A stretch of DNA of 8,714 nucleotides from the NCBI GenBank assembly GCA_946402475.1, contig CAMIWP010000030.1, positions 1 through 8,714 on the forward strand. Direction: 5' to 3'. The position numbers and the translations under genes were made by a program. Origin of the DNA: an uncultured Selenomonadaceae bacterium (GTDB lineage Bacteria; Bacillota_C; Negativicutes; Selenomonadales; Selenomonadaceae). Below, in pieces: positions 1 through 8,622 of the stretch (positions within the stretch are counted from its first letter, which is position 1; the number at the start of each line of letters is the position of its first letter). Under the pieces are notes generated by a model, which was given only the letters and a program-made list of their open reading frames with translations, searched no databases and was not told where the DNA came from.

Positions 1-11
1 TGAAGGATTTA

Positions 12-3000
12 ATGTTTAATCCTGTGCCGGTGGGCAAAAGAACCAGGTATAGCTATGCGCGAATCAAGGATGTCATGGAGATGCCGCATCTTCTGGACAT
101 TCAGCGAAACTCATATCAGTGGTTCCTGGATGAAGGATTGGAAGAGATCTTCCATGACATTTCCCCGATTTCGGACTTCACGGGCAATCTTGTTCTTTCC
201 TTTGAGAGCTTTTCCCTTGGGGAACCCAAATATGCTCTGGACGAGTGCAAAGAGAGGGATGTGACCCTGGCTGCGCCCCTTCGCGTAAATGTGCGCCTCA
301 TCAATCGTGAAACCGGCGAGATCAAGGAGCAGGAAGTCTTCATGGGAGATTTTCCCCTCATGACGGATACGGGGACCTTCATCATCAACGGCGCAGAGCG
401 CGTCATTGTCAGCCAGTTGGTGCGTTCCCCCGGAGCCTATTACGGCGAGACCATCGACCCCACGGGAAAGAAACTCTACAGCGCAACGGTGATCCCAAAT
501 CGGGGTGCGTGGATCGAACTGGAGACGGATGCCAACGACATCGTTTCCGTGCGCATCGATCGCACCCGGAAGATGCCTGTGACCTATTTCATACGTGCCC
601 TCGGGATCAGCACCAACGAAGAGATCGACGAACTCTTCGGAGAGGATCCGAGGATGCGGCTCACCATGGATCACGATAGCAATATCACCACCAGGGAAGA
701 TGCCTTGCTGGAGATCTACCGCCGCTTGCGTCCGGGGGAGCCGCCCACGGTGGACAATGCCCAGCAGCTTTTGGAAGGGCTCTTCTTCGATCCCAAGCGT
801 TATGATCTGGCCGTGGTGGGACGTTACAAGCTCACCAAGAAGTTGGGCTGGAGGCGCCGGATTCTCGGCCGTGTCCTTGCGGAGCCGGTGGTGGACAAGG
901 AAACGGGAGAGATCGTTATCCCTTCGGGGGAGGTCGTTACGGAGCAAATGCTGGACGCCGTGGATGCGGAGCAGGAAAAGAAGATCTTCGGAGAGGGCGA
1001 TCTGGTGATCCTCTACCTGCAAAAAAAAGAAGGGGGCCGCATAAAGCTCCTGTGTTCTCCCACTCTTGATATTCACGATAGAACCATTACGAAAAACGAT
1101 ATCCTTGCCTCGATCAGCTATTTACTGAACCTTATGGACGAGGTGGGGAGCACGGATGACATCGACCATTTGGGCAATCGTCGTGTGCGCGCTGTGGGAG
1201 AGCTTCTCCAAAACCAGTTCCGCATCGGACTTTCCCGCATGGAGCGGGTCGTGCGAGAGCGCATGACCATTCAGGACGTGGATGTCATCACCCCGCAGGC
1301 CCTCATCAATATTCGTCCCGTGGTGGCAGCCATCAAGGAGTTCTTTGGATCTTCCCAGCTCTCCCAGTTCATGGATCAGCATAATCCGCTCTCGGAGCTC
1401 ACACATAAGCGCAGGTTGTCCGCCTTGGGACCGGGAGGCCTTTCCCGTGAGCGGGCAGGGTTTGAGGTTCGCGACGTTCACAACTCCCATTACGGCCGCA
1501 TGTGTCCGGTGGAATCCCCGGAAGGGCCGAACATCGGCCTCATCGGTTCCTTGGCCAACTATGCCAGGGTGAACCAGTTCGGTTTCATGGAGACACCCTA
1601 TCGTCGGGTGGACAAAGAGACCCATTGCGTGACGGATGAGTGCCGTTATCTCACGGCGGACGAGGAGGATGAGCACGTCATCGCCCAGGCCAACGAACCC
1701 CTGGATGAAAATGAGTGGTTTGTAAACGAGCGTGTCACGGCGCGCCACAACGAAGAGACAAGCCTTGTCCGCAGGGAAAGGGTAGACTACATGGACGTTT
1801 CCCCGCGGCAGGTATTCTCCATTGCTACGGCCATGATTCCCTTCTTGGAAAACGATGACGCAAACCGCGCTCTCATGGGGGCAAACATGCAGCGCCAGGC
1901 GGTGCCCCTTCTCCGCACGCAGGCTCCGCTGGTGGGAACCGGCATGGAGTATAAGGCCGCTTGCGACTCCGGTGTCATGGTGCTGGCAAAGCGGGAAGGC
2001 GTGGTGGAGAATGTAACTGCGGATCGGATACAGATTCGCACGAAGAAGGGGGAACTGGATACCTATAAATTGCAGAAGTATCTGCGTTCCAATCAGGGTA
2101 CTTGCATAAATCAGGTTCCCATCGTCTACAAAGGCGACCATGTGGATGAGAAGCAGCCCATCGCTGACGGCCCGGCAACGGATCACGGGGAACTGGCACT
2201 GGGCTACAATATCCTGGTGGCCTATATGCCATGGGAAGGCTACAACTACGAGGATGCCATCCTGCTTTCCGAGAATCTGGTGAAGCGTGATCTCTACACT
2301 TCCATCCACATTGAAGAGTACGAGTGCGACGCCCGGGACACAAAACTGGGCCCGGAAGAGATCACGCGGGATATCCCGAATGTGGCGGAGGATGCTTTGA
2401 AGGATCTGGATGAGTCTGGCATCATCTCCATCGGCGCCGACGTGCGTCCCGGCGATATCCTCGTGGGCAAGGTTACGCCAAAGGGAGAGACGGAGCTCAC
2501 GGCTGAGGAGCGCCTTCTGCGGGCGATTTTCGGAGAGAAGGCCCGCGAGGTCAGGGATACCTCCCTGCGGGTTCCCCACGGCGAGGCGGGGAAGATTGTG
2601 GACGTGAAGATCTTCAGCCGCGAAAACAATGACGAGCTTCCGCCGGGGGTCAATAACCTCGTGCGGGTATACATCGCGCAGAAGAGAAAGATCTCCGTGG
2701 GGGACAAGATGTCGGGACGTCACGGAAACAAGGGTGTTGTCTCCCGCATCATGCGACAGGAGGATATGCCTTTCCTGCCAGATGGGACGCCGGTGGACAT
2801 CGTTCTGAATCCTTTGGGCGTTCCCTCCCGCATGAACATCGGGCAGGTGTTGGAGACCCATCTCGGCATGGCCGTGCGAGTGTTGGGGCAGCAGATTAAG
2901 GACGGGGATCCCACGGTGGAGTCCCGTCTGCGGGAAGCCGGATACGATTTCGATAAAAACGGGATGCCGAAGCCGGACGTGGCGGGGCTTCACATCGCCA

Positions 3001-3734
3001 CACCGGTCTTTGACGGGGCGAGCGACGACGATGTCTTCGGCACCATCAAGGCGGCCAACCTTCCCGCCAACGGCAAGACGATCCTTTACGACGGTCGCAC
3101 GGGGGAACCCTTTGAGAATGATGTTACCGTGGGTTGCGTTTACATGCTGAAGCTCCATCACTTCGTGGATGACAAGATCCACGCCCGTTCTACGGGCCCC
3201 TACTCTCTTGTCACTCAGCAGCCCTTGGGCGGCAAGGCGCAATTCGGCGGGCAGCGCTTCGGCGAGATGGAAGTCTGGGCCTTGGAGGCCTATGGCGCTG
3301 CCTATACCCTGCAGGAAATCCTCACCGTGAAGTCCGATGATGTGGTGGGGCGCGTCAAGGCATACGAGGCCATCGTCAAGGGTGAGAACATTCCGGAGCC
3401 GGGCATTCCCGAATCCTTTAAGGTGCTCATCAAGGAACTTCAGTCCATCGGCCTTGACATCAAGGTACTTTCCGAGGATGCCAAGGAAATCACCATTCAG
3501 GACGAAGATGATGATGACGATATCAGTGAAAAGGCAAAGAATCTCGACTTGGATGTGGGAGGCGTTGATCCCGAAAAGGAAGGAGCGGCCCAGAAGACCA
3601 CCAGCGAGGCAACCTATGATGCGGATGCCTCGGATGCCGTCATGGAGGACAACGGCGACGACATCATAGCCGATCTGGGGGAAATGCCCGAGTTTTCGGA
3701 GGAGGCAGAGGATATCATCGATGACAACGAATGA
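12..3734 (+). CDS. rpoB: DNA-directed RNA polymerase subunit beta
   Basis: Beta subunit of core RNA polymerase; with beta' it forms the active-site cleft, binds rifamycins and holds the RNA-DNA hybrid. The protein is complete at 1240 residues, from [18 protein letters not shown], with AAGGA at 3-7 just upstream of the ATG. Landmarks seen directly: the rifampicin pocket at residues 446-472 ([11 protein letters not shown] onward), with Q452, D455, S461, H465, R468, S470 and L472 matching the sensitive-type E. coli residues 513, 516, 522, 526, 529, 531 and 533; GYNYEDA at 742-749 with E747/D748; the flap region around 814-845; and [12 protein letters not shown] at 897-908, whose K899 and K907 match the catalytic-centre lysines E. 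coli K1065 and K1073. It is somewhat longer than the B. subtilis protein. Part of the difference is a 34-residue insertion (960-993) and part is an acidic C-terminal tail (about 1155-1240). Its stop lies just before rpoC, so the two are co-transcribed. The promoter lies outside the window. Identity is certain from the family motifs. Confidence 0.99.
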   Translation: MFNPVPVGKRTRYSYARIKDVMEMPHLLDIQRNSYQWFLDEGLEEIFHDISPISDFTGNLVLSFESFSLGEPKYALDECKERDVTLAAPLRVNVRLINRETGEIKEQEVFMGDFPLMTDTGTFIINGAERVIVSQLVRSPGAYYGETIDPTGKKLYSATVIPNRGAWIELETDANDIVSVRIDRTRKMPVTYFIRALGISTNEEIDELFGEDPRMRLTMDHDSNITTREDALLEIYRRLRPGEPPTVDNAQQLLEGLFFDPKRYDLAVVGRYKLTKKLGWRRRILGRVLAEPVVDKETGEIVIPSGEVVTEQMLDAVDAEQEKKIFGEGDLVILYLQKKEGGRIKLLCSPTLDIHDRTITKNDILASISYLLNLMDEVGSTDDIDHLGNRRVRAVGELLQNQFRIGLSRMERVVRERMTIQDVDVITPQALINIRPVVAAIKEFFGSSQLSQFMDQHNPLSELTHKRRLSALGPGGLSRERAGFEVRDVHNSHYGRMCPVESPEGPNIGLIGSLANYARVNQFGFMETPYRRVDKETHCVTDECRYLTADEEDEHVIAQANEPLDENEWFVNERVTARHNEETSLVRRERVDYMDVSPRQVFSIATAMIPFLENDDANRALMGANMQRQAVPLLRTQAPLVGTGMEYKAACDSGVMVLAKREGVVENVTADRIQIRTKKGELDTYKLQKYLRSNQGTCINQVPIVYKGDHVDEKQPIADGPATDHGELALGYNILVAYMPWEGYNYEDAILLSENLVKRDLYTSIHIEEYECDARDTKLGPEEITRDIPNVAEDALKDLDESGIISIGADVRPGDILVGKVTPKGETELTAEERLLRAIFGEKAREVRDTSLRVPHGEAGKIVDVKIFSRENNDELPPGVNNLVRVYIAQKRKISVGDKMSGRHGNKGVVSRIMRQEDMPFLPDGTPVDIVLNPLGVPSRMNIGQVLETHLGMAVRVLGQQIKDGDPTVESRLREAGYDFDKNGMPKPDVAGLHIATPVFDGASDDDVFGTIKAANLPANGKTILYDGRTGEPFENDVTVGCVYMLKLHHFVDDKIHARSTGPYSLVTQQPLGGKAQFGGQRFGEMEVWALEAYGAAYTLQEILTVKSDDVVGRVKAYEAIVKGENIPEPGIPESFKVLIKELQSIGLDIKVLSEDAKEITIQDEDDDDDISEKAKNLDLDVGGVDPEKEGAAQKTTSEATYDADASDAVMEDNGDDIIADLGEMPEFSEEAEDIIDDNE

Positions 3735-3736
3735 GA

Positions 3737-3744
3737 GAAGGGAG
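3737..3744 (+). promoter_or_regulatory. Shine-Dalgarno sequence that decides the rpoC start
   Basis: GAAGGGAG lies 10 bases upstream of a TTG at 3755 and just downstream of the rpoB stop (3732-3734). It suits initiation at TTG 3755. It cannot serve the ATG at 3731, which lies upstream of it; the nearest purine run before that ATG (GGAGG at 3701-3705) is about 25 bases away, too far. Starting at 3755 gives [10 protein letters not shown], the usual Firmicutes beta' N-terminus. The spacing is slightly long, so this is strong but not absolute support. Confidence 0.7.
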
Positions 3745-3754
3745 TGTCATCTCT

Positions 3755-6700
3755 TTGTTGGATGTAAACAAGTTTGATTCAATGCGCATCGGGCTGGCAT
3801 CGCCGGACAAGATCCGTGAGTGGTCCTATGGCGAGGTGAAGAAGCCCGAGACCATCAATTATCGCACCTTGAAGCCGGAGCGGGACGGCCTTTTCTGCGA
3901 GCGCATCTTCGGCCCCACCCGGGACTGGGAGTGCCACTGCGGCAAGTACAAGCGCATCCGCTACAAGGGTGTCGTCTGCGATCGCTGCGGCGTTGAGGTG
4001 ACCCGCGCGAAAGTGCGCCGTGAGCGCATGGGCCACATTGAGCTTGCAGCTCCCGTATCTCATATCTGGTATTTCAAGGGAATTCCGAGCCGCATGGGCC
4101 TCATTCTGGATCTGCCTCCCCGTTCCTTGGAAAAGGTGTTGTACTTCGCTTCGTACATCGTTCTCGATGCGTCTGGGGTAGAGGACTCCGGCCTTGCGAA
4201 GAAGCAACTCCTGACGGAGAACGAGTACCGCGCCGCCAGGGAGAAGTACGGCGACGGGTTCAAGGTGGGCATGGGAGCTGAGGCCATCAAGTATCTGCTG
4301 GAGGAACTGGATCTCGATAAGATGAGTGAGGAACTCCGCAAAGAACTTCACTCCCTGAGCACCCAGAAGAAGATACGCGCCATTCGACGGCTTGAGGTGG
4401 TGGAGGCCTTCCGCAAATCCGGCAACAGCCCCGCATGGATGGTCATGGACGTGGTGCCGGTGATTCCACCGGAACTCCGCCCTATGGTACAACTGGACGG
4501 CGGACGCTTTGCCACTTCAGATCTCAACGACCTTTACCGCCGGGTGATCAATCGCAACAATCGGCTCAAACGCCTCTTGGATCTGGGTGCGCCGGACATC
4601 ATCGTGCGCAACGAGAAGCGCATGCTTCAGGAGGCAGTGGATGCTCTCATCGACAACGGGCGCCGGGGGCGTCCCGTGACCGGTCCCGGCAATCGCCCGC
4701 TGAAGTCCCTTTCCGATATGCTCAAGGGAAAACAGGGACGGTTCCGCCAGAACCTTCTGGGAAAGCGGGTGGATTATTCTGGTCGCTCCGTTATTGTCGT
4801 AGGCCCCGAGCTGAAGCTGCACCAGTGCGGTCTGCCCAAGGAAATGGCGCTGGAACTCTTCAAGCCCTTTGTCATGAAGAAACTGGTGAGTTCCGGGGTT
4901 GCCCATAACATCAAGTCGGCAAAGCGGATGGTGGAGCGTGCCCGTCCCGAGGTATGGGATGTGTTGGAAGATGTCATCAAGGAGCATCCCGTGCTCCTGA
5001 ACCGTGCACCGACCCTTCACCGCCTGGGGATCCAGGCGTTTGAGCCGGTCCTCACCGAGGGCCGCGCCCTGAAGCTCCACCCATTGGCCTGTACCGCCTA
5101 TAATGCGGATTTCGACGGCGATCAGATGGCCATTCACCTGCCGCTTTCCGCAGAGGCTCAGACGGAGGCCCGCATCCTCATGCTGGCAGCCAATCACATT
5201 CTGGCTCCGAAGGATGGGAAGCCCATCATCGTTCCGACCCAGGACATGGTTCTTGGTTCCTATTACCTCACCACACTTCGTCCGGGAGCAAAAGGTGAGG
5301 GCAAGGTGCTCACGGGCATCAACGAGGCGTTGTTGGCCTATCAGGAGCATGCTCTGGATATCCAGGCGGAGATCAAGGTCCGCACGGAAAGCTACGGCAT
5401 GGTTCGTACGTCCCTGGGCCGCATGATCTTTAACGAGATCCTCCCGGAGGAGCTTCGCTACTATCGTCAGGATAAGAAGACGGGAGAGTGGTTCCTCGGT
5501 ATCCTGATGAACAAGAAGGAAATCGGGAAGCTGGTGGCCAACTGCTTCAATCATTTCGGCGCCACAAAAACCGCAGAAGTCATAGATACCGTCAAGAACT
5601 TGGGGTATCATTATGCCTGCCTTGCGGGCATGACCGTCGCCATCTCCGACGTTATCGTGCCGCCGGAGAAGAAGGACATCATCGAGGCGACCCAAAAGAT
5701 CGTCAACAAGGTGGAGCATCAGTTCGTCCGCGGTCTCATTACCGAGGATGAGCGGTACAAAAAGGTGATCAGCCTTTGGAACAAGGCTACCGATGATGTG
5801 GCGGACGCCATGATGGACAACATGGATGCGTTCAATCCCATCTTTATGATGGCCGACTCCGGGGCGCGAGGCAACAAGCAGCAGATGCGTCAATTGGCGG
5901 GTATGCGCGGCCTCATGGCGGATCCTTCGGGCAAGATCATCGACCTTCCCATCACGGCGAATTTCCGTGAGGGACTGTCCGTTTCCGATTACTTTATCTC
6001 TTCCCACGGCGCCCGCAAGGGATTGGCGGATACGGCTCTCCGCACCGCCGACTCGGGTTATCTCACCCGTCGCCTCGTGGATGTGGCCCAGGATGTCATC
6101 GTGCGGGAGGATGATTGTGACGTTTCCACAGTGAATCTTGTCCGCGAGCGCGCCCGTTTGGCGCCTAGCACCTTTGATGCCCTGGAGATCCTCAACGATA
6201 TGCTCATGGGACGCTTGCTGGCCGCCGATGTCCGCGATCCGAAAACGGGGGAAATCCTTTTGGCCCGTGACACAACTCTGGGCGATGAGGAGCTCATGAC
6301 CATCGGTGAGCACTCTATTACGGAGATCATGGTGAGAGGGTCCTCCATCACCTCCGATTCGGCGGTGAGCAACGCCATGGTGACGGAAGCCATTGCCCTG
6401 GGAGAGACCGATAAGTCTGCTCGGAAGAAGATCCACGATACCATGATGCAGGAGATCTCCGGCAAGGAAGTCACGAAAGATGTGGTGGACAATGAGGGCA
6501 ATGTCATTGTCGCTCAGGGGCAGAAACTGACGGAAGAACTCATGGAGGCAATCCTTGCCAGCGACGCCGCCGAACTCCGGGTTCGCGACAACAATGTCAG
6601 GGGCATCGAGGTGGAGGCCATCAAGGAAGGTGACGGTGTCATCGAATCCTTGGAGGATCGTATCCTCGGTCGTGTTCTCGCAGAGGATATCATTGATCCC

Positions 6701-7732
6701 AAGACCAAGGAAAAGATTGCCTCCGTGAATGACAGCGTTGACGCAGATCTGGCGAAGAAGATTGCGGCGGTACGGGATCGCGTGTCCATCCGCAGCGTGC
6801 TGACCTGCAAGTCCCAGTTTGGCGTTTGTATCAAGTGTTATGGCCGCGACCTTGCCAATCAGGCGGAGGTTGAGGTGGGCGAGGCCGTGGGCATCATTGC
6901 CGCCCAGTCCATCGGCGAGCCGGGCACTCAGCTCACCATGCGCACTTTCCATACCGGCGGCGTAGCCGGTGACGATATCACCCAGGGTCTTCCCCGGGTA
7001 GAGGAGCTTTTCGAGGCGCGGAAGCCAAAGCATCATGCCATCATCGCCGAGATCGAGGGAACCGCTCAGATCGAGGATACGGGCAAGGGCATGCGCAAGG
7101 TGACCATCGTGCCCACAGAGGGCGAGTCCCGGGAGTATGCCATTCCCTACGGCGCCCGCATGGCGGTCAAGCCGGATCAGCATCTGAAGCCGGGAGACAA
7201 GCTCACGGAGGGTTCCGTGAATCCCCATGACATCCTCAAGGTCTGCGGACTTCGGGAGACCCAGCGTTACTTGGTCTATGAGGTGCAAAAAGTCTACAAG
7301 TCCCAGGGTGTCGAGATCAACGACAAGCACATCGAGGTCATGGTACGCCAGATGCTCCACAAGGTCAAGATTGAGGAGTCCGGGGATACGGGTTTCCTGC
7401 CGGGGGAGTACATCGACATCAATTCATTCGAGGCAGCCAATACGGAGGCGATCGAGGGAGGCGGCGAGCCGGCCGTGGCGAAGCCGATCCTCTTGGGCAT
7501 CACGAAGGCATCCCTGGCAACGGATTCCTTCCTGTCTGCGGCATCCTTCCAGGAGACAACGCGGGTTCTCACCGATGCTGCCATCAAGGGCAAGGTGGAC
7601 CCCCTCATCGGTCTCAAGGAGAATGTCATTATTGGCAAGCTCATTCCTGCTGGTACCGGCATGAGCCGTTATCGCAACTTGCGCATCGTTGATGCGGAAG
7701 AATCGACGGAAGAGGTGCCTACGGAAGTCTGA
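3755..7732 (+). CDS. rpoC: DNA-directed RNA polymerase subunit beta'
   Basis: Beta' subunit of core RNA polymerase; it carries the catalytic magnesium site, the bridge helix, the trigger loop and the main sigma-binding surface. I start it at TTG 3755 (1325 residues) because of the Shine-Dalgarno sequence at 3737-3744 and the family-typical N-terminus MLDVNKF. An ATG at 3731, overlapping the rpoB stop as ATGA, would add eight unconserved residues. Numbered from the TTG: zinc site 1 is C60, C62, C75 and C78; the clamp helices that bind sigma precede the catalytic loop; NADFDGDQM gives magnesium ligands D452, D454 and D456; the bridge helix lies around 695-735 ([12 protein letters not shown]); zinc site 2 is C788, C1018, C1025 and C1028; the trigger loop region is 1042-1067, with M1062 and H1066 at the positions of E. 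coli M932 and H936. There is no large trigger-loop insertion. The odd part is the spacing inside zinc site 2, enlarged by roughly 155 residues compared with my memory of B. subtilis and containing two extra repeat modules. A terminator follows the stop. Confidence 0.98.
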   Translation: MLDVNKFDSMRIGLASPDKIREWSYGEVKKPETINYRTLKPERDGLFCERIFGPTRDWECHCGKYKRIRYKGVVCDRCGVEVTRAKVRRERMGHIELAAPVSHIWYFKGIPSRMGLILDLPPRSLEKVLYFASYIVLDASGVEDSGLAKKQLLTENEYRAAREKYGDGFKVGMGAEAIKYLLEELDLDKMSEELRKELHSLSTQKKIRAIRRLEVVEAFRKSGNSPAWMVMDVVPVIPPELRPMVQLDGGRFATSDLNDLYRRVINRNNRLKRLLDLGAPDIIVRNEKRMLQEAVDALIDNGRRGRPVTGPGNRPLKSLSDMLKGKQGRFRQNLLGKRVDYSGRSVIVVGPELKLHQCGLPKEMALELFKPFVMKKLVSSGVAHNIKSAKRMVERARPEVWDVLEDVIKEHPVLLNRAPTLHRLGIQAFEPVLTEGRALKLHPLACTAYNADFDGDQMAIHLPLSAEAQTEARILMLAANHILAPKDGKPIIVPTQDMVLGSYYLTTLRPGAKGEGKVLTGINEALLAYQEHALDIQAEIKVRTESYGMVRTSLGRMIFNEILPEELRYYRQDKKTGEWFLGILMNKKEIGKLVANCFNHFGATKTAEVIDTVKNLGYHYACLAGMTVAISDVIVPPEKKDIIEATQKIVNKVEHQFVRGLITEDERYKKVISLWNKATDDVADAMMDNMDAFNPIFMMADSGARGNKQQMRQLAGMRGLMADPSGKIIDLPITANFREGLSVSDYFISSHGARKGLADTALRTADSGYLTRRLVDVAQDVIVREDDCDVSTVNLVRERARLAPSTFDALEILNDMLMGRLLAADVRDPKTGEILLARDTTLGDEELMTIGEHSITEIMVRGSSITSDSAVSNAMVTEAIALGETDKSARKKIHDTMMQEISGKEVTKDVVDNEGNVIVAQGQKLTEELMEAILASDAAELRVRDNNVRGIEVEAIKEGDGVIESLEDRILGRVLAEDIIDPKTKEKIASVNDSVDADLAKKIAAVRDRVSIRSVLTCKSQFGVCIKCYGRDLANQAEVEVGEAVGIIAAQSIGEPGTQLTMRTFHTGGVAGDDITQGLPRVEELFEARKPKHHAIIAEIEGTAQIEDTGKGMRKVTIVPTEGESREYAIPYGARMAVKPDQHLKPGDKLTEGSVNPHDILKVCGLRETQRYLVYEVQKVYKSQGVEINDKHIEVMVRQMLHKVKIEESGDTGFLPGEYIDINSFEAANTEAIEGGGEPAVAKPILLGITKASLATDSFLSAASFQETTRVLTDAAIKGKVDPLIGLKENVIIGKLIPAGTGMSRYRNLRIVDAEESTEEVPTEV
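6182..6808 (+). repeat. Three degenerate GR-LA-DV-TGE modules inside beta'
   Basis: Three diverged copies of one protein module of about 50 residues lie within rpoC. Module A is at 6182-6340 (residues 810-862, core [15 protein letters not shown]). Module B is at 6437-6589 (895-945, core [14 protein letters not shown]). Module C is at 6641-6808 (963-1018, core [15 protein letters not shown]). Each has a glycine-basic pair, a D-V or D-I step, an acidic turn, a T/L-x-E/D helix start and a final V/I-x-V/I-R strand. Module C leads straight into the zinc-site cysteine C1018 and is the one normally present in Firmicutes. A and B look like extra copies. A and C share about half of their residues over a 22-residue core; B is much weaker. 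The repeat is seen at protein level only; I see no DNA-level duplication, so it is old. Confidence 0.6.
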
Positions 7733-7743
7733 CGGAAATCATG

Positions 7744-7783
7744 AAGAGCAGTGAGCGTGTGATGCGCCCACTGCTTTTGCTTT
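7744..7783 (+). terminator. Rho-independent terminator after rpoC
   Basis: AGCAGTG (7747-7753) pairs with CACTGCT (7769-7775). Inside, after one A/C mismatch, GCG (7755-7757) pairs with CGC (7765-7767), leaving a seven-base loop. The 3' arm runs into TTTT (7775-7778), then GC and TTT (7781-7783). The T-run is interrupted, so the site may be leaky. It starts only 11 bases after the rpoC stop and should end the rpoBC message. Confidence 0.75.
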
Positions 7784-7806
7784 GCGCAAAAAAATTCTAG
7801 CGCAAA
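7781..7806. repeat. Inverted repeat TTTGCGC / GCGCAAA upstream of the dedA-family gene
   Basis: TTTGCGC at 7781-7787 is matched by GCGCAAA at 7800-7806, separated by 12 A/T-rich bases. The left side is itself the perfect ten-base palindrome TTTGCGCAAA (7781-7790), so GCGCAAA also occurs as a direct repeat (7784-7790 and 7800-7806). The right copy covers where the -35 region of the candidate promoter at 7818-7826 would fall. It could be an operator or an extra RNA hairpin; the sequence alone does not say which. Confidence 0.35.
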
Positions 7807-7817
7807 GGTACGGTCTG

Positions 7818-7826
7818 TGATATCAT
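7818..7826 (+). promoter_or_regulatory. Extended -10 promoter candidate for the dedA-family gene
   Basis: TGATATCAT reads as an extended -10 element: TGN followed by TATCAT, five of six matches to TATAAT. I see no good -35 hexamer 16-18 bases upstream, which extended -10 promoters can tolerate. It would start transcription near 7833, giving a leader of about 45 bases before the ATG at 7878. A TATTAT at 7835-7840 is a weaker alternative with no TG and no -35. The gene behind the rpoC terminator needs its own promoter, which supports one in this interval. Confidence 0.4.
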
Positions 7827-7877
7827 GAGCGGGGTATTATGGCACTTGCGTAAAAAGGAAAGGAAGAATAAGAGCAT

Positions 7878-8489
7878 ATGGAACAGCTTTCCCAAATTTT
7901 TTTGGATTTCATCGCCTCCTGGGGATATTTTGCCGTGGCTTTGCTCATGGCTATGGAGAATGCCTGTATCCCCATTCCCAGCGAGCTCATCCTGGGTTTT
8001 GCAGGGTATCTTGTATTTGCGGAACAGATGACCTTCGGCGGCGCATTGACGGCGGGCATGATCGGAGGGATGCTGGGATCTGTTTTTGCTTATGTGGTGG
8101 GACACAGGGGCGGACGCTCCTTTGTCGATCGGTATGGGCATTACTTTTTCGTGAAAAAATCCCATGTGGATATCGCCCAACGCTGGTTCGATAAATACGG
8201 GCTCAAAGCCGTGTTCTTCAGCCGTATGTTGCCGGTGGTAAGAACCTTCATATCCCTTCCGGCAGGCTTTGCCCATGTGGATATGAAGCGTTTCCTGATC
8301 CTGACCTTCGCGGGCTCCCTGCCATGGACGGCACTGCTCCTCTTTGCGGGCATGATGCTCGGGGAGAGCTGGAAGATCCTCACGGAAATCGGTCACGAGG
8401 CCAGCATCGTCTTCCTTTTGGTCTGTGCCGTCATTATTGCCGTTCTCTACTGGCGTTATCGGAAGCAGAAGAAAAGAAAGCTTCGCTGA
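7878..8489 (+). CDS. DedA family (SNARE-associated/VTT domain) membrane protein
   Basis: Integral inner-membrane protein of 203 residues, a usual length for the DedA family. The family acts in lipid-carrier and membrane homeostasis; some members (B. subtilis UptA) recycle undecaprenyl phosphate and others (E. coli YqjA/YghB) are linked to proton-motive-force and envelope stress. Which role this copy has cannot be told from sequence. Motifs seen: ENACIPIPSE at 27-36, with the conserved glutamate E36 after a P-x-P-S turn; a glycine-rich helix 54-75; GHRGGR at 75-80; and the family signature FSRMLPVVRTFISLPAG at 114-130, with R116, R122, P128 and G130. Hydrophobic stretches lie around 13-30, 37-48, 53-75, 110-130 (probably re-entrant), 139-162 and 175-192. 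The tail 193-203 is strongly basic, so probably cytoplasmic. The start is ATG 7878 with purine-rich AAAGGAAG at 7859-7866, somewhat distant. Terminators on both sides suggest a single-gene transcript. Confidence 0.92.
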   Translation: MEQLSQIFLDFIASWGYFAVALLMAMENACIPIPSELILGFAGYLVFAEQMTFGGALTAGMIGGMLGSVFAYVVGHRGGRSFVDRYGHYFFVKKSHVDIAQRWFDKYGLKAVFFSRMLPVVRTFISLPAGFAHVDMKRFLILTFAGSLPWTALLLFAGMMLGESWKILTEIGHEASIVFLLVCAVIIAVLYWRYRKQKKRKLR

Positions 8490-8557
8490 GGACGGGGAGA
8501 CTCGGGGGCGGAAGTGAACGCTCACGAGGGTATTTTGCCGAAAAACAGAAAGGCCCC

Positions 8558-8622
8558 AAAAAGGAGCCATGCACGCATTCTTGCAGTTCACTCTTGCAAG
8601 GCGCGTGCATGGCTCCTTTTTT
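8558..8622 (+). terminator. Strong, probably bidirectional terminator after the dedA-family gene
   Basis: A perfect 19-base inverted repeat: 8558-8576 (AAAAAGGAGCC and on) pairs with 8603-8621. Inside it CTTGCA (8580-8585) pairs with TGCAAG (8595-8600), giving a second short stem on top of an asymmetric internal loop. The 3' arm ends in T6 (8617-8622) and the 5' arm begins with A5, so a U-run follows the hairpin on either strand. It starts 69 bases after the dedA-family stop. The symmetry suggests that it also serves a convergent gene to the right, beyond the window. Confidence 0.9.

Noticed and set aside
1122..3242. A 706-codon open frame on the - strand, antisense to rpoB
   Set aside because: Same reasoning: it is a shadow of rpoB codon bias, with no family motif and no sign of a ribosome binding site that I could support.
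4517..7360. A 947-codon open frame on the - strand, antisense to rpoC
   Set aside because: It lies wholly within the highly conserved rpoC sense frame. Its translation, rich in His, Leu, Gly and Asp, looks like the complement of G/C-ending codons and I recognise no domain. Long antisense frames are common opposite such genes.
8490..8557. Possible small RNA or leader between the dedA-family stop and the terminator
   Set aside because: Only a weak GTGA/TCAC hairpin is present. I see no promoter, no tRNA-like or riboswitch-like core, and the stretch is too short to support more than a 3' untranslated region.
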